Assembly: GCF_019402665.1 (NCBI RefSeq)
Contig: NZ_VSST01000022.1
Span: forward strand, 1 to 64,000
Origin: Bradyrhizobium canariense
Lineage (GTDB): Bacteria > Pseudomonadota > Alphaproteobacteria > Rhizobiales > Xanthobacteraceae
Direction of reading: 5' to 3'
DNA: 64,000 bases
A model generated the notes under the pieces. The model had not been told where the DNA came from. It ran no database searches and saw only the letters and a list, made by a program, of their open reading frames with translations. Each line of letters begins with the position of its first letter. Positions within the stretch are counted from its first letter, which is position 1. A program made the position numbers and the translations under genes. Positions 47,294-55,920 of this stretch are shown here, piece after piece.

Positions 47294-47536
47294 CGAAAAA
47301 GCCCCTGGCCGGTCAAACCACTTTGTCGCGAGCCGACAGGCGCAGTCTAGGGATACCGCCAGCCAGGTGGATGGAGGATTTGCAAGAATGCGTACAAGGA
47401 CACGGCCGGCCAAATTTTGGTATTTAATACCGACCTCGAATAAGTCTATTTTACCTCGTTGATAGTTAGACTTGCGATCGCCGACGACCATCCGGCGTTC
47501 TTCCCATCTCCTGTCAGAACGATAGAATAGAAGTGA
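47294..47536. other. Intergenic region with a second palindrome
   Basis: It contains the perfect palindrome GGTATT-T-AATACC at 47419-47431, about 105 bp before the lipoprotein gene, which could be an operator for it. Otherwise nothing is recognised. The liv leader of about 240 bp on the other side (47020-47257) shows no gene. Confidence 0.4.
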
Positions 47537-47812
47537 ATGAATTCTAACATCCGCTCCCTCGTCATTGGCTTGGCGGCCCTCCTGCTGCCTGTGGCACTGT
47601 GCAGCTGCAGCAACATCAATGAAGGGATCACCGCCACCATGGGCGACTACGTTCCGCAGTGGGCTGGGGGCCTACCAGCCGACGCGCCGCCGCGACCGGG
47701 CTCGACCAAGTACGACGCCTGGATGAAGGAACGGGAGGCAAACCGTCTGCTTCCGGCTTCCGAGCGCAAGGGGGCCAAACCGGACCGGAGCGAACTTGAC
47801 CCCGTACGCTAG
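47537..47812 (+). CDS. Small lipoprotein of unknown function
   Basis: 91 residues. A lipoprotein signal (IRSLVIGLAALLLPVALCSC) is followed by a lipobox-like ALC/SC with a cysteine at about residue 22 or 24. The mature part is acidic and proline-rich near WAGGLPADAPPRPGSTKYDAWMKEREANR, a pattern common in small Bradyrhizobium-type lipoproteins. It is likely an inner- or outer-membrane lipoprotein of the periplasm. The gap to the next gene is 51 bp, so the two may be co-transcribed. Confidence 0.72.
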   Translation: MNSNIRSLVIGLAALLLPVALCSCSNINEGITATMGDYVPQWAGGLPADAPPRPGSTKYDAWMKEREANRLLPASERKGAKPDRSELDPVR

Positions 47813-47863
47813 CGTTGCTTCTAAGGCGACGCGGATCGAAAGCAGCCGGAACTGAGTGGAATC

Positions 47864-48739
47864 GTGGACGACGAGGCACAAGCGGAGCAGACCGATAGCC
47901 TGGTAATTGGCGGCACCGGACTGGTCGGCAGCTACATTATCCAGCATCTCGCCCGCCGCGGCGAGCGCGTGGTTGCAATGTCGCGTTCTCGGCGCGAAAC
48001 GGCCGGGGCACGCTGGATCCAGGCAGAACTGCAGCAGCCGGATACGCCGACAGGCCTGAACTTCACGACGTTGTACTGCACGGCTAGCGCTATCCTGCTC
48101 GCCAACGCCCTGCCTCGCCTCCTCACCCCGTCCGTAAGGCGTGTGGTGGCGTTTAGCTCGACGAGCGTAGTAACCAAGCAGGACACCGAGGTCGATGATG
48201 AGCGCGAGATGATCCGCCGGCTGACGCAGGCCGAGCAGGCGGTCGTGGCGATCTGCGAGCGCGCGCACATCGACTGGACCATTCTACGCCCAACCCTGAT
48301 CTACGCCGAGGGACGGGACACCAACATCACACCGCTGTCGCGGTTGATCCGCCGTTTCGGTTTCATGCCTCTGGTCGGGGGCGCCCCCGGCCTGCGGCAG
48401 CCGGTCCACGCCGAGGATCTCGCAATCGGCGCGATTGCCGCGGCCGAGAGCCCAGCGGCCCGCAACAAGTTCTATGCGCTCCCGGGCGCCGAGACACTGC
48501 CCTATTGCGAGATGATCGGCCGGATTTTCGACGGTATGCGGCGGCCGCGACGGTTGGTTTCCGTCCCGCCCTGGCTATGGCGCGCCTTCTTTGGTGCGGC
48601 GAAGCCGCTCTTCCCGACCGCGAATGTCGCCATGGGCCTACGAATGATGAAAGATATGACCTTCGATGCGAGGCCTGCGACCGAGGATTTCGGCTGGAAG
48701 CCGCGCAGCTTCCACCCGGTGTTTGATCGCGGCGACTGA
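47864..48739 (+). CDS. NAD-dependent epimerase/dehydratase family protein, possible nucleotide-sugar 4-reductase (WreQ/GNE-like)
   Basis: 291 residues from a GTG start. Rossmann motif VIGGTGLVGSYIIQHLARRG; FSSTSVVTKQD takes the place of the usual SSS motif; WTILRPTLIYAEG and LRQPVHAEDLAIG follow. The classical YxxxK is not evident, as in the group that includes WbpV/WreQ-like reductases. A convergent initiating sugar transferase follows at once. This pairing suggests reduction of a UDP-4-keto-6-deoxy-GlcNAc (made by the CapD-type enzyme at 6.2-8.2 kb) to UDP-QuiNAc or UDP-FucNAc. The specificity is inferred. Confidence 0.75.
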   Translation: MDDEAQAEQTDSLVIGGTGLVGSYIIQHLARRGERVVAMSRSRRETAGARWIQAELQQPDTPTGLNFTTLYCTASAILLANALPRLLTPSVRRVVAFSSTSVVTKQDTEVDDEREMIRRLTQAEQAVVAICERAHIDWTILRPTLIYAEGRDTNITPLSRLIRRFGFMPLVGGAPGLRQPVHAEDLAIGAIAAAESPAARNKFYALPGAETLPYCEMIGRIFDGMRRPRRLVSVPPWLWRAFFGAAKPLFPTANVAMGLRMMKDMTFDARPATEDFGWKPRSFHPVFDRGD

Positions 48740-48743
48740 AATC

Positions 48744-49307
48744 TCAGCCGATACGTGCCACGCGATCTACGGCCATTCCGTGCCCGCACAACGTTGCCCA
48801 GAGCAACTTCAGGTCTCTAAGCAGGCTTCTGCTATTGACATACTGAGCATCAACCTCCGCAAGCAGCTCCGGCTCCGACATGTCGATGTCGTTGACCTGG
48901 GCAAGGCCGGTCATGCCAGGGCACACCTTGAACACGCCCAGCCGGTGCCTTGCCTCGATCAGCGTTGTCTGCGATGGCAGGCAAGGCCGTGGCCCGACCA
49001 AGCTCATTTGACCGGCCAGCACGTTGCACAATTGCGGAAGCTCATCGATCTTGGAGCGGCGAAGGTATTTGCCGAGAGGCGTGACCGACGAGGCCTGCAC
49101 CTCGTGGGTGGGGAGATCGCCGGTGCCGATGTACATCGTCCTCAGCTTGTAACAGGTGAACGGCTGGGCGTTCCTGCCGATGCGAACCTGCGCAAAGATC
49201 GCCGGCCCCGGGGACTGGAGCCGGATCAAGATGATGATGACGAGCAGGATCGGCCAGAACACCAGCAGGAACGCCGTACAGACGAGTATGTCGAACAGCC
49301 TTTTCAT
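48744..49307 (-). CDS. Monotopic polyprenyl-phosphate sugar-1-phosphate transferase (PglC/WcaJ C-terminal type)
   Basis: 187 residues, the short catalytic-only form. One N-terminal re-entrant membrane helix (KRLFDILVCTAFLLVFWPILLVIIIL) precedes the family motifs: YKLRTM, LRRSKIDELPQLCNVLAGQMSLVGPRP, and PGMTGLAQV. It transfers a sugar phosphate from UDP-sugar to undecaprenyl phosphate, starting an O-antigen or exopolysaccharide repeat. It is the only initiating enzyme in the window. It converges with the reductase-like gene with 4 bp between stops. Confidence 0.9.
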   Translation of the reverse strand: MKRLFDILVCTAFLLVFWPILLVIIILIRLQSPGPAIFAQVRIGRNAQPFTCYKLRTMYIGTGDLPTHEVQASSVTPLGKYLRRSKIDELPQLCNVLAGQMSLVGPRPCLPSQTTLIEARHRLGVFKVCPGMTGLAQVNDIDMSEPELLAEVDAQYVNSRSLLRDLKLLWATLCGHGMAVDRVARIG

Positions 49308-49392
49308 CTCTTACTCGTCACCTCTTGCGCATTCCGCCTATCCTTCCGATGCATCCGGCGAGCATGGACAGTCAGGACCCAATCGATCGCAG

Positions 49393-49914
49393 CTACCTCT
49401 TTCCTTCGAGCCAGTCTCCATAAAAGAGCTGGGCCGGATAAAAATCCTTCGGCAGGCCCTCGATCCAGCTCAGCTCGCCGTTCGCGGGCCGGCCCTCGCC
49501 CAAATACATCCGCGCCGGATCGAGCTCGCTTGTCAGGCTGCAGCGATAGAGCAGAGAAACAAAGTGGCCACGGTCATGTTCGCGGAGCTCGGCAATATTG
49601 CAGGGCGCCGCCTCGCTCTCGACGGTCGCACCGATCTCTATGCGCGCGACCGCATCGATCCGCGAGCGGAAATCTTCCCGGAAGCGAATGATGCCGCCGG
49701 GGATATGCCAGCCGGTATCGTATTCGTCTTCGCGCCAGGCGAGCAGTGTGCGTCCGTTGCGACGGATGAGCAGATCGACGTTGATGAGGGGGGTCACCTT
49801 GCGGATGAAATGAAATACCTCGTCAGACAGTCCTTTGCGCGGGTCGCTCATCGTCGCGAGCACGTTCTCAAGATCGACTTTGGCGGTCATCGGATTCCTC
49901 AGGTTGACAATCAA
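49393..49914 (-). CDS. Nudix hydrolase related to GDP-mannose mannosyl hydrolase
   Basis: 173 residues. RKVTPLINVDLLIRRNGRTLLAWREDEYDTGWHIPGGIIRFREDF... matches the Gmm/WcaH pattern. The Nudix box is degenerate (GGIIRFREDFRSRIDAVARIEIGA): the usual REUxEE glutamates are partly replaced, as in Gmm, which uses a different catalytic arrangement. It could hydrolyse a GDP- or other NDP-sugar and so limit or release a sugar. Its start overlaps the stop of the upstream kinase gene by 4 bp, so the two are a unit. Confidence 0.78.
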   Translation of the reverse strand: MIVNLRNPMTAKVDLENVLATMSDPRKGLSDEVFHFIRKVTPLINVDLLIRRNGRTLLAWREDEYDTGWHIPGGIIRFREDFRSRIDAVARIEIGATVESEAAPCNIAELREHDRGHFVSLLYRCSLTSELDPARMYLGEGRPANGELSWIEGLPKDFYPAQLFYGDWLEGKR

Positions 49915-51248
49915 CTGGAACGCGTATGGGCTCGCGACAAAGCCAGCAGGCCGTCGAGCGTTTCCTCTCCACTGGCAGTTCCCGCAAGGCGCGGCGTTCG
50001 GCCACTCAGCGCGGCGAGCACGGGGACGATGAATTGCGCGCGTCGGCTGAGACCTCCAGACACGAGAACAATCTGCTCGTGCCGATCCGGATCCAGGCGA
50101 TCCATCGCTTCAATATACTGAGCGAGCCAGGCTTTGGCGATTGCGGACATTACACTTCTCGGCGAGAGATTTCCTTCCCGGATCGCACCGATCGATCCGC
50201 CGTCGTGATAGCGCCAGGCAGCTTCGAACACGTTCAGGTCGACCTCGAGCGCCGCCTCCATTACCTCCACCGCCGACAGTTCGGCAAACTGGCTCCAGAA
50301 GAAAGGCTTGCCACCTCCGAGCACGGCGCTTCCGTCCAACAGTTCCGCGTATACGCTCAGCGCGCGACCGGACGGGATGAAAGGTATGGCGGCGAACTCG
50401 GCACCATCGGCTCCCGGGCGCCGTTCGACGTCGGGCGGGATGGCGGCCGTCTTGAAAAGTACTTGCGAGCCCGTGCCGAGATTGATAATCACCTTGGCAA
50501 CTTGCGGGAAACCCGTGCCTGCCGCAGTGGATTGCACATCGCCCAGGCATCCGAACACCGGCACATCGAGACCAGCGAGGCGAATACGGCCGGCGATCTC
50601 ACCCATCGACACGATCCGAGACTTGATGATGTCAAACTCGTCGAGCCCCACCAGTTCAGCAAGTTGTCGCGACCAGCCCTGCTGCGTCAGATCGTAGAGG
50701 CCGGTCCCGGCCGCCATCGACACGTGGACCGCCGGATCGCGCTCGCCACCGCGCCACAGCAGCCAGTCCGGCAACGTGAAGATCCTGAACCGTTCGGGCA
50801 AACGGCGCTGTGCCGCAAGATGCGCCAGAGACGACACCGGCAAACCCGGCCGAACGCGCATGCCGGTCAGCGACAACAACCGTTCGGCCGAGGCGCTGAT
50901 GCGATCGAAGGTCGATGAGCCTGACGCATCCATCAAAGACGCACGTCCGTCGCGCCAGCTGATATAGGGAGTAACAGGCACGCCCTCGGCGTCGGCAACA
51001 ATAACACCGTGCAGTTCCGAGCACAGCCAGAGCGCCGCGACCTTCGGATACCTGCTCGCGAGCACGCCGGCGGTCGCCTCGAGCGCGGCCCAATAGCCCT
51101 CGGGAGAAATCTCGACCTCGCCTGCCGGACCAAATCTCGGGGCTGGTGAGGCGGCCTGGGCCTCGTCCAGGACCTTGTGTGAATCCATGGAAACCACTAC
51201 AGATTTCACGCGGCTGGTTCCGAAATCGACGAGCAGAATATCGGCCAT
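49911..51248 (-). CDS. FGGY-family carbohydrate kinase
   Basis: 445 residues, slightly shorter than most FGGY kinases. It starts ILLVDFGTSRVKSVVV (phosphate-binding loop 1), with LGTGSQVLFK and VLVSGGLSRRAQFIVPVLAAL as the later nucleotide-binding motifs. The substrate is not predictable; sedoheptulose-, xylulose- and erythritol-type enzymes all share the fold. It diverges from the rfbF-led operon across 120 bp and is coupled to a Nudix gene, so it may act in the same sugar pathway, for example phosphorylating a precursor for the cyclase. Confidence 0.8.
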   Translation of the reverse strand: MADILLVDFGTSRVKSVVVSMDSHKVLDEAQAASPAPRFGPAGEVEISPEGYWAALEATAGVLASRYPKVAALWLCSELHGVIVADAEGVPVTPYISWRDGRASLMDASGSSTFDRISASAERLLSLTGMRVRPGLPVSSLAHLAAQRRLPERFRIFTLPDWLLWRGGERDPAVHVSMAAGTGLYDLTQQGWSRQLAELVGLDEFDIIKSRIVSMGEIAGRIRLAGLDVPVFGCLGDVQSTAAGTGFPQVAKVIINLGTGSQVLFKTAAIPPDVERRPGADGAEFAAIPFIPSGRALSVYAELLDGSAVLGGGKPFFWSQFAELSAVEVMEAALEVDLNVFEAAWRYHDGGSIGAIREGNLSPRSVMSAIAKAWLAQYIEAMDRLDPDRHEQIVLVSGGLSRRAQFIVPVLAALSGRTPRLAGTASGEETLDGLLALSRAHTRSS

Positions 51249-51368
51249 TGAGCACCCCTTCGATCTGTACCATCCTTGTGCATTTCGATAGGACCATTGA
51301 GGACATCGGACACCCTTGCGGCGTCAAACCGGCAGACGAATTGGCTCACACATAAGGGGTCCTCTCAG

Positions 51369-52136
51369 ATGAAAGTCGTACTTCTTGCAGGCGGCCTTGG
51401 CACGCGAATCTCGGAAGAGTCTGCGTTACGGCCGAAACCGATGATTGAAGTCGGAGGACGGCCGATCCTCTGGCACATCATGAAAATCTACCTTGCGCAT
51501 GGTCTCCGCGACTTCGTCATTTGCTGCGGGTATAAGGGGTACATGATCAAGGAGTACTTCGCAAACTACGCGCTGCACATGTCCGATGTGACGTTCGACA
51601 TGGAAAGCAATTCCGTCCAGGTCCATCAGAAGAAGGCCGAGCCGTGGCGGGTCACGCTGGTTGACACCGGCGAGTCGACCAACACAGGTGGACGATTGAA
51701 GCGCATCTCCGACTACGTCAACGAGGATTTCTGCATGACATACGGCGACGGTGTCGGCTCCATCAACATCACTGAACTGATCGCGTTCCACCGCCGGCAC
51801 GGCAAGCTCGCGACGATGACCGCGACGCAGCCTCCCGGCCGCTTCGGTGCCCTGCAGCTCGAGGACCATTCGGTGACGTCGTTCCTCGAAAAGCCGACGG
51901 GTGACGGCGGCTGGATCAATGGCGGATTCTTCGTGCTGTCGCCCAAGGCGCTGGAGCTGATCGACGGCGACGAAACGGTCTGGGAGAGCAAGCCGCTCGA
52001 AACGCTAGCGCGCACCGGACAATTGCAGGCGTTTTTCCAACACGGCTTCTGGCAGCCGATGGATACGCTGCGCGACAAGAACCACCTCGAGGATCTCTGG
52101 CGGTCGGGCAAGGCCCCTTGGAAGGTCTGGTCGTGA
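51369..52136 (+). CDS. rfbF: Glucose-1-phosphate cytidylyltransferase
   Basis: 255 residues from ATG 51369 ([18 protein letters not shown]), normal for RfbF. It makes CDP-glucose. The features are [58 protein letters not shown] and the late [29 protein letters not shown], all family-specific. It is the first gene of a long plus-strand run. CDP-glucose is the entry point to 3,6-dideoxyhexoses and related deoxysugars. It overlaps rfbG by 4 bp if rfbG starts at GTG 52133. Confidence 0.95.
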   Translation: MKVVLLAGGLGTRISEESALRPKPMIEVGGRPILWHIMKIYLAHGLRDFVICCGYKGYMIKEYFANYALHMSDVTFDMESNSVQVHQKKAEPWRVTLVDTGESTNTGGRLKRISDYVNEDFCMTYGDGVGSINITELIAFHRRHGKLATMTATQPPGRFGALQLEDHSVTSFLEKPTGDGGWINGGFFVLSPKALELIDGDETVWESKPLETLARTGQLQAFFQHGFWQPMDTLRDKNHLEDLWRSGKAPWKVWS

Positions 52137-53215
52137 CTCCCCGTGAATTCTGGCCGGGTCGGCGCGTCTTCTTGACGGGTCACACGGGCTTTAAGGGAAG
52201 CTGGCTTACGGTTTGGCTGAGGGATCTCGGCGCAGACCTGACCGGATTTGCGCTGCCTGCGCCGACCAAGCCGAGCCTGTTCGAAGCGGCGGACATTGCA
52301 TCCGGAATGACCTCGATCATTGGTGACATCCGCGATGCGGACGCTCTCGCCAAGGCCTTACGCCATGCCCGGCCGGAAGTCGTCATTCACATGGCGGCTC
52401 AACCCATCGTCCGGTTGTCGTACGAGCAGCCGATCGAGACCTACGCGACGAACGTGATGGGGCTCGTTCACCTATTCGAGGCCGTACGTAGGTCGCCGGG
52501 CGTGCGGGCCGTGGTCAACGTCACGAGCGACAAGTGCTACGAAAACAAGGAATGGGTTTGGGGATATCGTGAAACCGAGCCCATGGGTGGTCACGACCCC
52601 TACAGCAGCAGCAAGGGCTGCGCCGAACTCGTGACCGCGGCCTATCGCCGTTCATACTTCAATCCTGACACCTACAACCAGCATGGCATCGCGCTTGCCA
52701 GCGCGCGTGCCGGCAATGTCATCGGCGGCGGCGACTGGGCGCGCGACCGGCTCATTCCCGACATTATGCGCGCCATCGAAGCGAGGGAGTTGGTTCGGAT
52801 CCGCAATCCGCACGCGATCCGCCCCTGGCAACATGTGCTGGAGCCTCTAAGCGGATATCTGAGCCTAGCTCAGAAGCTGTACGAGGCGGGACCGGCTTTC
52901 GCCCAAGGTTGGAACTTTGGACCCTCCGAGACAGACGCGCGCCCCGTGCAATGGATCGTCGAGCACCTGACGAAGATGTGGGGTGATGGCGCGGGCTGGC
53001 AGCTCGACCAGCAGGACAATCCTCTCCATGAGGCGCACTATCTGAAGCTCGATTGCGCCAAGGCCAAGTCGGAACTTGGATGGAAACCGATCTGGAGCCT
53101 GGAACAGGCGCTGAGCCGGATTGCGGATTGGCACAAGGAGGCTTTACAGGGTGGTAATGTGTATGCCAAGACACTCGCCCAAGTGAGGGCCTACCAGGAA
53201 GAACTTGGGTTCTAG
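52133..53215 (+). CDS. rfbG: CDP-glucose 4,6-dehydratase
   Basis: About 360 residues from GTG 52133. A TTG at 52118 is possible but deeper inside rfbF. Motifs are [18 protein letters not shown] (the extended-SDR start typical of RfbG), [59 protein letters not shown] with YxxxK, and [14 protein letters not shown]. It produces CDP-4-keto-6-deoxyglucose. RfbH, the 3-deoxygenase that would lead to abequose- or tyvelose-type sugars, is absent from this cluster, so the route must diverge here. Confidence 0.95.
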   Translation: MTPREFWPGRRVFLTGHTGFKGSWLTVWLRDLGADLTGFALPAPTKPSLFEAADIASGMTSIIGDIRDADALAKALRHARPEVVIHMAAQPIVRLSYEQPIETYATNVMGLVHLFEAVRRSPGVRAVVNVTSDKCYENKEWVWGYRETEPMGGHDPYSSSKGCAELVTAAYRRSYFNPDTYNQHGIALASARAGNVIGGGDWARDRLIPDIMRAIEARELVRIRNPHAIRPWQHVLEPLSGYLSLAQKLYEAGPAFAQGWNFGPSETDARPVQWIVEHLTKMWGDGAGWQLDQQDNPLHEAHYLKLDCAKAKSELGWKPIWSLEQALSRIADWHKEALQGGNVYAKTLAQVRAYQEELGF

Positions 53216-53239
53216 GTTTCTATTGCGTCGGGGATAATC

Positions 53240-54037
53240 ATGAATAAGCGCGAACGGGAAATGCTCGAAATTCTGAAGAAGCTGCGCCAGGAGTATGGTG
53301 CGGTTTCTGTCAAGGCGGAGTTCGAGGCAGAGGGTACCCGCACCGATGAGTTGCTTCGGCTGATCGATCTGGCGCGCCGCGCCGATCTGAAGATTGGCCT
53401 GAAGATCGGCGGCTGCGAGGCGGTACGCGATCTGATCGAGAGCAAGCAGTTCGGCGTCGAGTACATCATCGCGCCGATGGTCGAGACCCCTTACGCGCTG
53501 AAGAAGTTCATCGATGCGAAGAATAAGGTCTACACGGCAGAGCAGAAGGAAGACACCAGCTTCCTCGTCAACATCGAGACCATCACGAGCTTCAACAGCC
53601 TCGACGAGATGGCTAAGGTCGCGCAGATTAAGGACGGCATCCAGGGCCTCGTGTTCGGCCGCGTCGACTTCGCGGGCTCGAACGGCCAGGACCGCTCGGT
53701 GATCGACAGCGAAGGCGTCACCAACTACGTGCTCAAGACCGCCGCGGTGTCCAAGGCCGCCAAGCTCGAACTGGTGGTCGGCGGTGCGATTGGCATCGAC
53801 TCCATTCCCGAGCTGAAGAAGATGCGAGACGTTCACCTGACCCGGTTCGAAACCCGCAAGGTGATCTTCGGCGCCGACGCGCTCTCGAATCCGAAGATGG
53901 CCGAAGGTCTCAAGAACACGGTAAACTTCGAGCTGCAGTGGCTGAAGAACAAGCGCGACTATTACGGCGAGATCCAGGGCGAAGACGCTTCGCGCATTGA
54001 GATGCTCGACAAGCGCTGGGAAAAGATCAAGGGCTGA
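53240..54037 (+). CDS. HpcH/HpaI-family class II aldolase or citrate-lyase-beta-like protein
   Basis: 265 residues. Metal-site acids appear in [18 protein letters not shown] and [14 protein letters not shown], and the family barrel patterns [16 protein letters not shown] and [19 protein letters not shown] surround them. HpcH/HpaI enzymes condense or cleave 2-keto acids (usually pyruvate) with aldehydes, so in a sugar cluster it could extend a sugar by a keto-acid carbon unit. The highly charged C-terminus ([33 protein letters not shown]) is unusual. It lies 24 bp past rfbG. Its exact reaction here is unknown. Confidence 0.85.
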   Translation: MNKREREMLEILKKLRQEYGAVSVKAEFEAEGTRTDELLRLIDLARRADLKIGLKIGGCEAVRDLIESKQFGVEYIIAPMVETPYALKKFIDAKNKVYTAEQKEDTSFLVNIETITSFNSLDEMAKVAQIKDGIQGLVFGRVDFAGSNGQDRSVIDSEGVTNYVLKTAAVSKAAKLELVVGGAIGIDSIPELKKMRDVHLTRFETRKVIFGADALSNPKMAEGLKNTVNFELQWLKNKRDYYGEIQGEDASRIEMLDKRWEKIKG

Positions 54038-54068
54038 GGACGTCCGTCTTCCGCTCAAGGCAAATGTG

Positions 54069-54785
54069 ATGGACCCAGCCGGTTTTTCCGTTGCTATCTT
54101 CGGAGCAACCGGCGCGATCGGTCAGGCGATTTGCCGCTGGTACCAGACGCGCGGCCACCATGTCGTGGCGATCGGCCGCGCGTCGTCGCCTCCCAGGACC
54201 GCCGACGGTATGCAGTGGGTCAATTGGGACATCGGCTCGCCCGATCAATTCCCTGACGCCCTGGGATTGCGAAAACTCAATGCCGTGGTCTGGGCCCAGG
54301 GCATGAACTTCAACGACGACATCCATTCATTCGATGCCGCCGAGCATCAGCGGATCTATTCCGCGAACGTCGTCTTCGTGCTCGAAAGCTTGCACATCCT
54401 GCTCAAGGACGAACTGCTGGCGCCGGCGGCACGGCTGTGCGTGATCAGCTCGATCTGGCAGAACATTGCCAAGCAGAAGAAGATGTCCTACGCCATCACC
54501 AAGTCCGCGCTGCAGGGCCTGGTGCAATCATTGTCGATCGACCTCGGAGGCTCTGGGATCCTGGTCAACGCGGTCCTGCCCGGCGCGCTCGATACGCCGA
54601 TGACGCGGGCAAACTTGAGTGCGGACCAGATCGCGCGTCTTGAGCACATGAGCCCGCTTGGAACACTGCCGTCGCTCGACGACGTCTGCAACCTCGTCGG
54701 CTTCTTGTGCTCGGAGGCAAATACCGGCATCACCGGCCAGTTCATCGCTGCGGACCGAGGCTTCTCCCATGCAAGAATCATTTGA
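54069..54785 (+). CDS. Short-chain dehydrogenase/reductase
   Basis: 238 residues from ATG 54069. Cofactor motif VAIFGATGAIGQAICRWYQTRG (a variant of TGxxxGxG), active-site serine in CVISSIW, and YAITK (YxxxK) at about residue 140. The tail NTGITGQFIAADRGFSHARII ends like other SDR proteins. It probably reduces or oxidises a ketone on the sugar intermediate. It overlaps the following cyclase gene by 17 bp, so it is tightly coupled to it. A frame from 53997 overlaps the previous gene and is rejected as start. Confidence 0.88.
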   Translation: MDPAGFSVAIFGATGAIGQAICRWYQTRGHHVVAIGRASSPPRTADGMQWVNWDIGSPDQFPDALGLRKLNAVVWAQGMNFNDDIHSFDAAEHQRIYSANVVFVLESLHILLKDELLAPAARLCVISSIWQNIAKQKKMSYAITKSALQGLVQSLSIDLGGSGILVNAVLPGALDTPMTRANLSADQIARLEHMSPLGTLPSLDDVCNLVGFLCSEANTGITGQFIAADRGFSHARII

Positions 54786-55893
54786 GATTTCGGCATCGAC
54801 TGGTCGCTATCCAGTCACCGTCGGCCAGAACCTCTTTTCGCAGCTGGTCGCCGAGAATCCCGACGCGATTTACATCATCGACAAGATCCTTGAGCCGCGG
54901 TTGCCCGCCAGCGTCACCAGGCGCATCGTGATCGAGGCGCTCGAGAGCAACAAGTCGCTCGAATTCGCGCCGCATGTGATCAAGGAGCTGCGCAAGCTCG
55001 GGGCCGACCGCACCAGCCACCTGTTCGCGATCGGCGGCGGCATCATCCAGGATATCACGACCTTTGCCGCCTCGATCTACATGCGCGGCGTCGAGTGGAC
55101 ATACCTGCCGACCACACTGCTTAGCATGGTGGACTCCTGCATCGGCGGCAAGTCGTCGATCAACGCAGCCGGCTACAAGAATCTCGTCGGCAATTTCTTT
55201 CCGCCCAACAACGTCGTCGTCGACGTCTCGTTCATCGACACGCTGGACGCGGAGATGATCGTCGGCGGCCTCTATGAGGCCGGCAAGATCTGCTACGCCA
55301 GCGGCTATCAGGGCTTCCTCGAGTATCTCGCCCAGGAGCCGGCGCGCGCGATGACCGCCGAGCAGGCCCAGCGCGTGATCCTGAAATCGCTACACACCAA
55401 AAAATGGTTCATCGAGGTCGACGAGTTCGACCGCAAGGAGCGGCTGCTGCTCAACTTCGGCCACACCTTTGGTCACGCCCTCGAGGCCGCAACGGAGTTC
55501 GCGGTCTCGCACGGCATCGGCGTCGGCCTCGGGATGCTGGTCGCAAACGAGTACGCCAGGCGCCATGGCAATTTGACGAGCGATGGTCTTGAGCGCGCCG
55601 ACCATCTTGCAAGCCACGTCAGGGCGCTGCTCGGAAGCGGCGCGTCGTCGTGCCTGCCGCCGGGCCTGCCGATGATCGATCTTGCGCTCGTGATGGACAA
55701 GTTCGACTACGACAAGAAGCACCGTCCCGGGTTCTACCGCATCATCGTGCCGTCCGGCGACGGCGGCCTAGAGTTGATCTCGGTGCCGAAGACCGACGAG
55801 GTTCGGCGCAATATCGTTGCAGCCTACGAGGCTGCACTGGGAGACATTCCCTGGCCGTTCGCCAGGCCCGAGCGCGCCGCGCTGGCGTCGTAG
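54769..55893 (+). CDS. 3-dehydroquinate-synthase-like sugar phosphate cyclase family protein
   Basis: 374 residues from ATG 54769. The fold and motifs are those of AroB: FAIGGGIIQDITTFAASIYMRGVEWTYLPTTLLSMVDSCIGGKSSINAAGYKNLVGNFFPP (NAD- and phosphate-binding, with the GGK and K-N lysines), then GLYEAGKI and NFGHTFGHALEAAT for the metal-binding Glu and His. In AroB the segment is AEVIKYG, so GLYEAGKI is a divergent version. Superfamily relatives such as EEVS and DOIS form carbocycles from sugar phosphates. Its setting between SDR and aldolase genes makes a shikimate role unlikely. Confidence 0.88.
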   Translation: MQESFEISASTGRYPVTVGQNLFSQLVAENPDAIYIIDKILEPRLPASVTRRIVIEALESNKSLEFAPHVIKELRKLGADRTSHLFAIGGGIIQDITTFAASIYMRGVEWTYLPTTLLSMVDSCIGGKSSINAAGYKNLVGNFFPPNNVVVDVSFIDTLDAEMIVGGLYEAGKICYASGYQGFLEYLAQEPARAMTAEQAQRVILKSLHTKKWFIEVDEFDRKERLLLNFGHTFGHALEAATEFAVSHGIGVGLGMLVANEYARRHGNLTSDGLERADHLASHVRALLGSGASSCLPPGLPMIDLALVMDKFDYDKKHRPGFYRIIVPSGDGGLELISVPKTDEVRRNIVAAYEAALGDIPWPFARPERAALAS

Positions 55894-55920
55894 GGTTGGC
55901 ACACACTTCATAGGCCAGAC

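Noticed and set aside
54769..55893. Calling the cyclase aroB of the shikimate pathway
   Set aside because: The context is sugar biosynthesis and the metal-site segment differs from canonical AroB.
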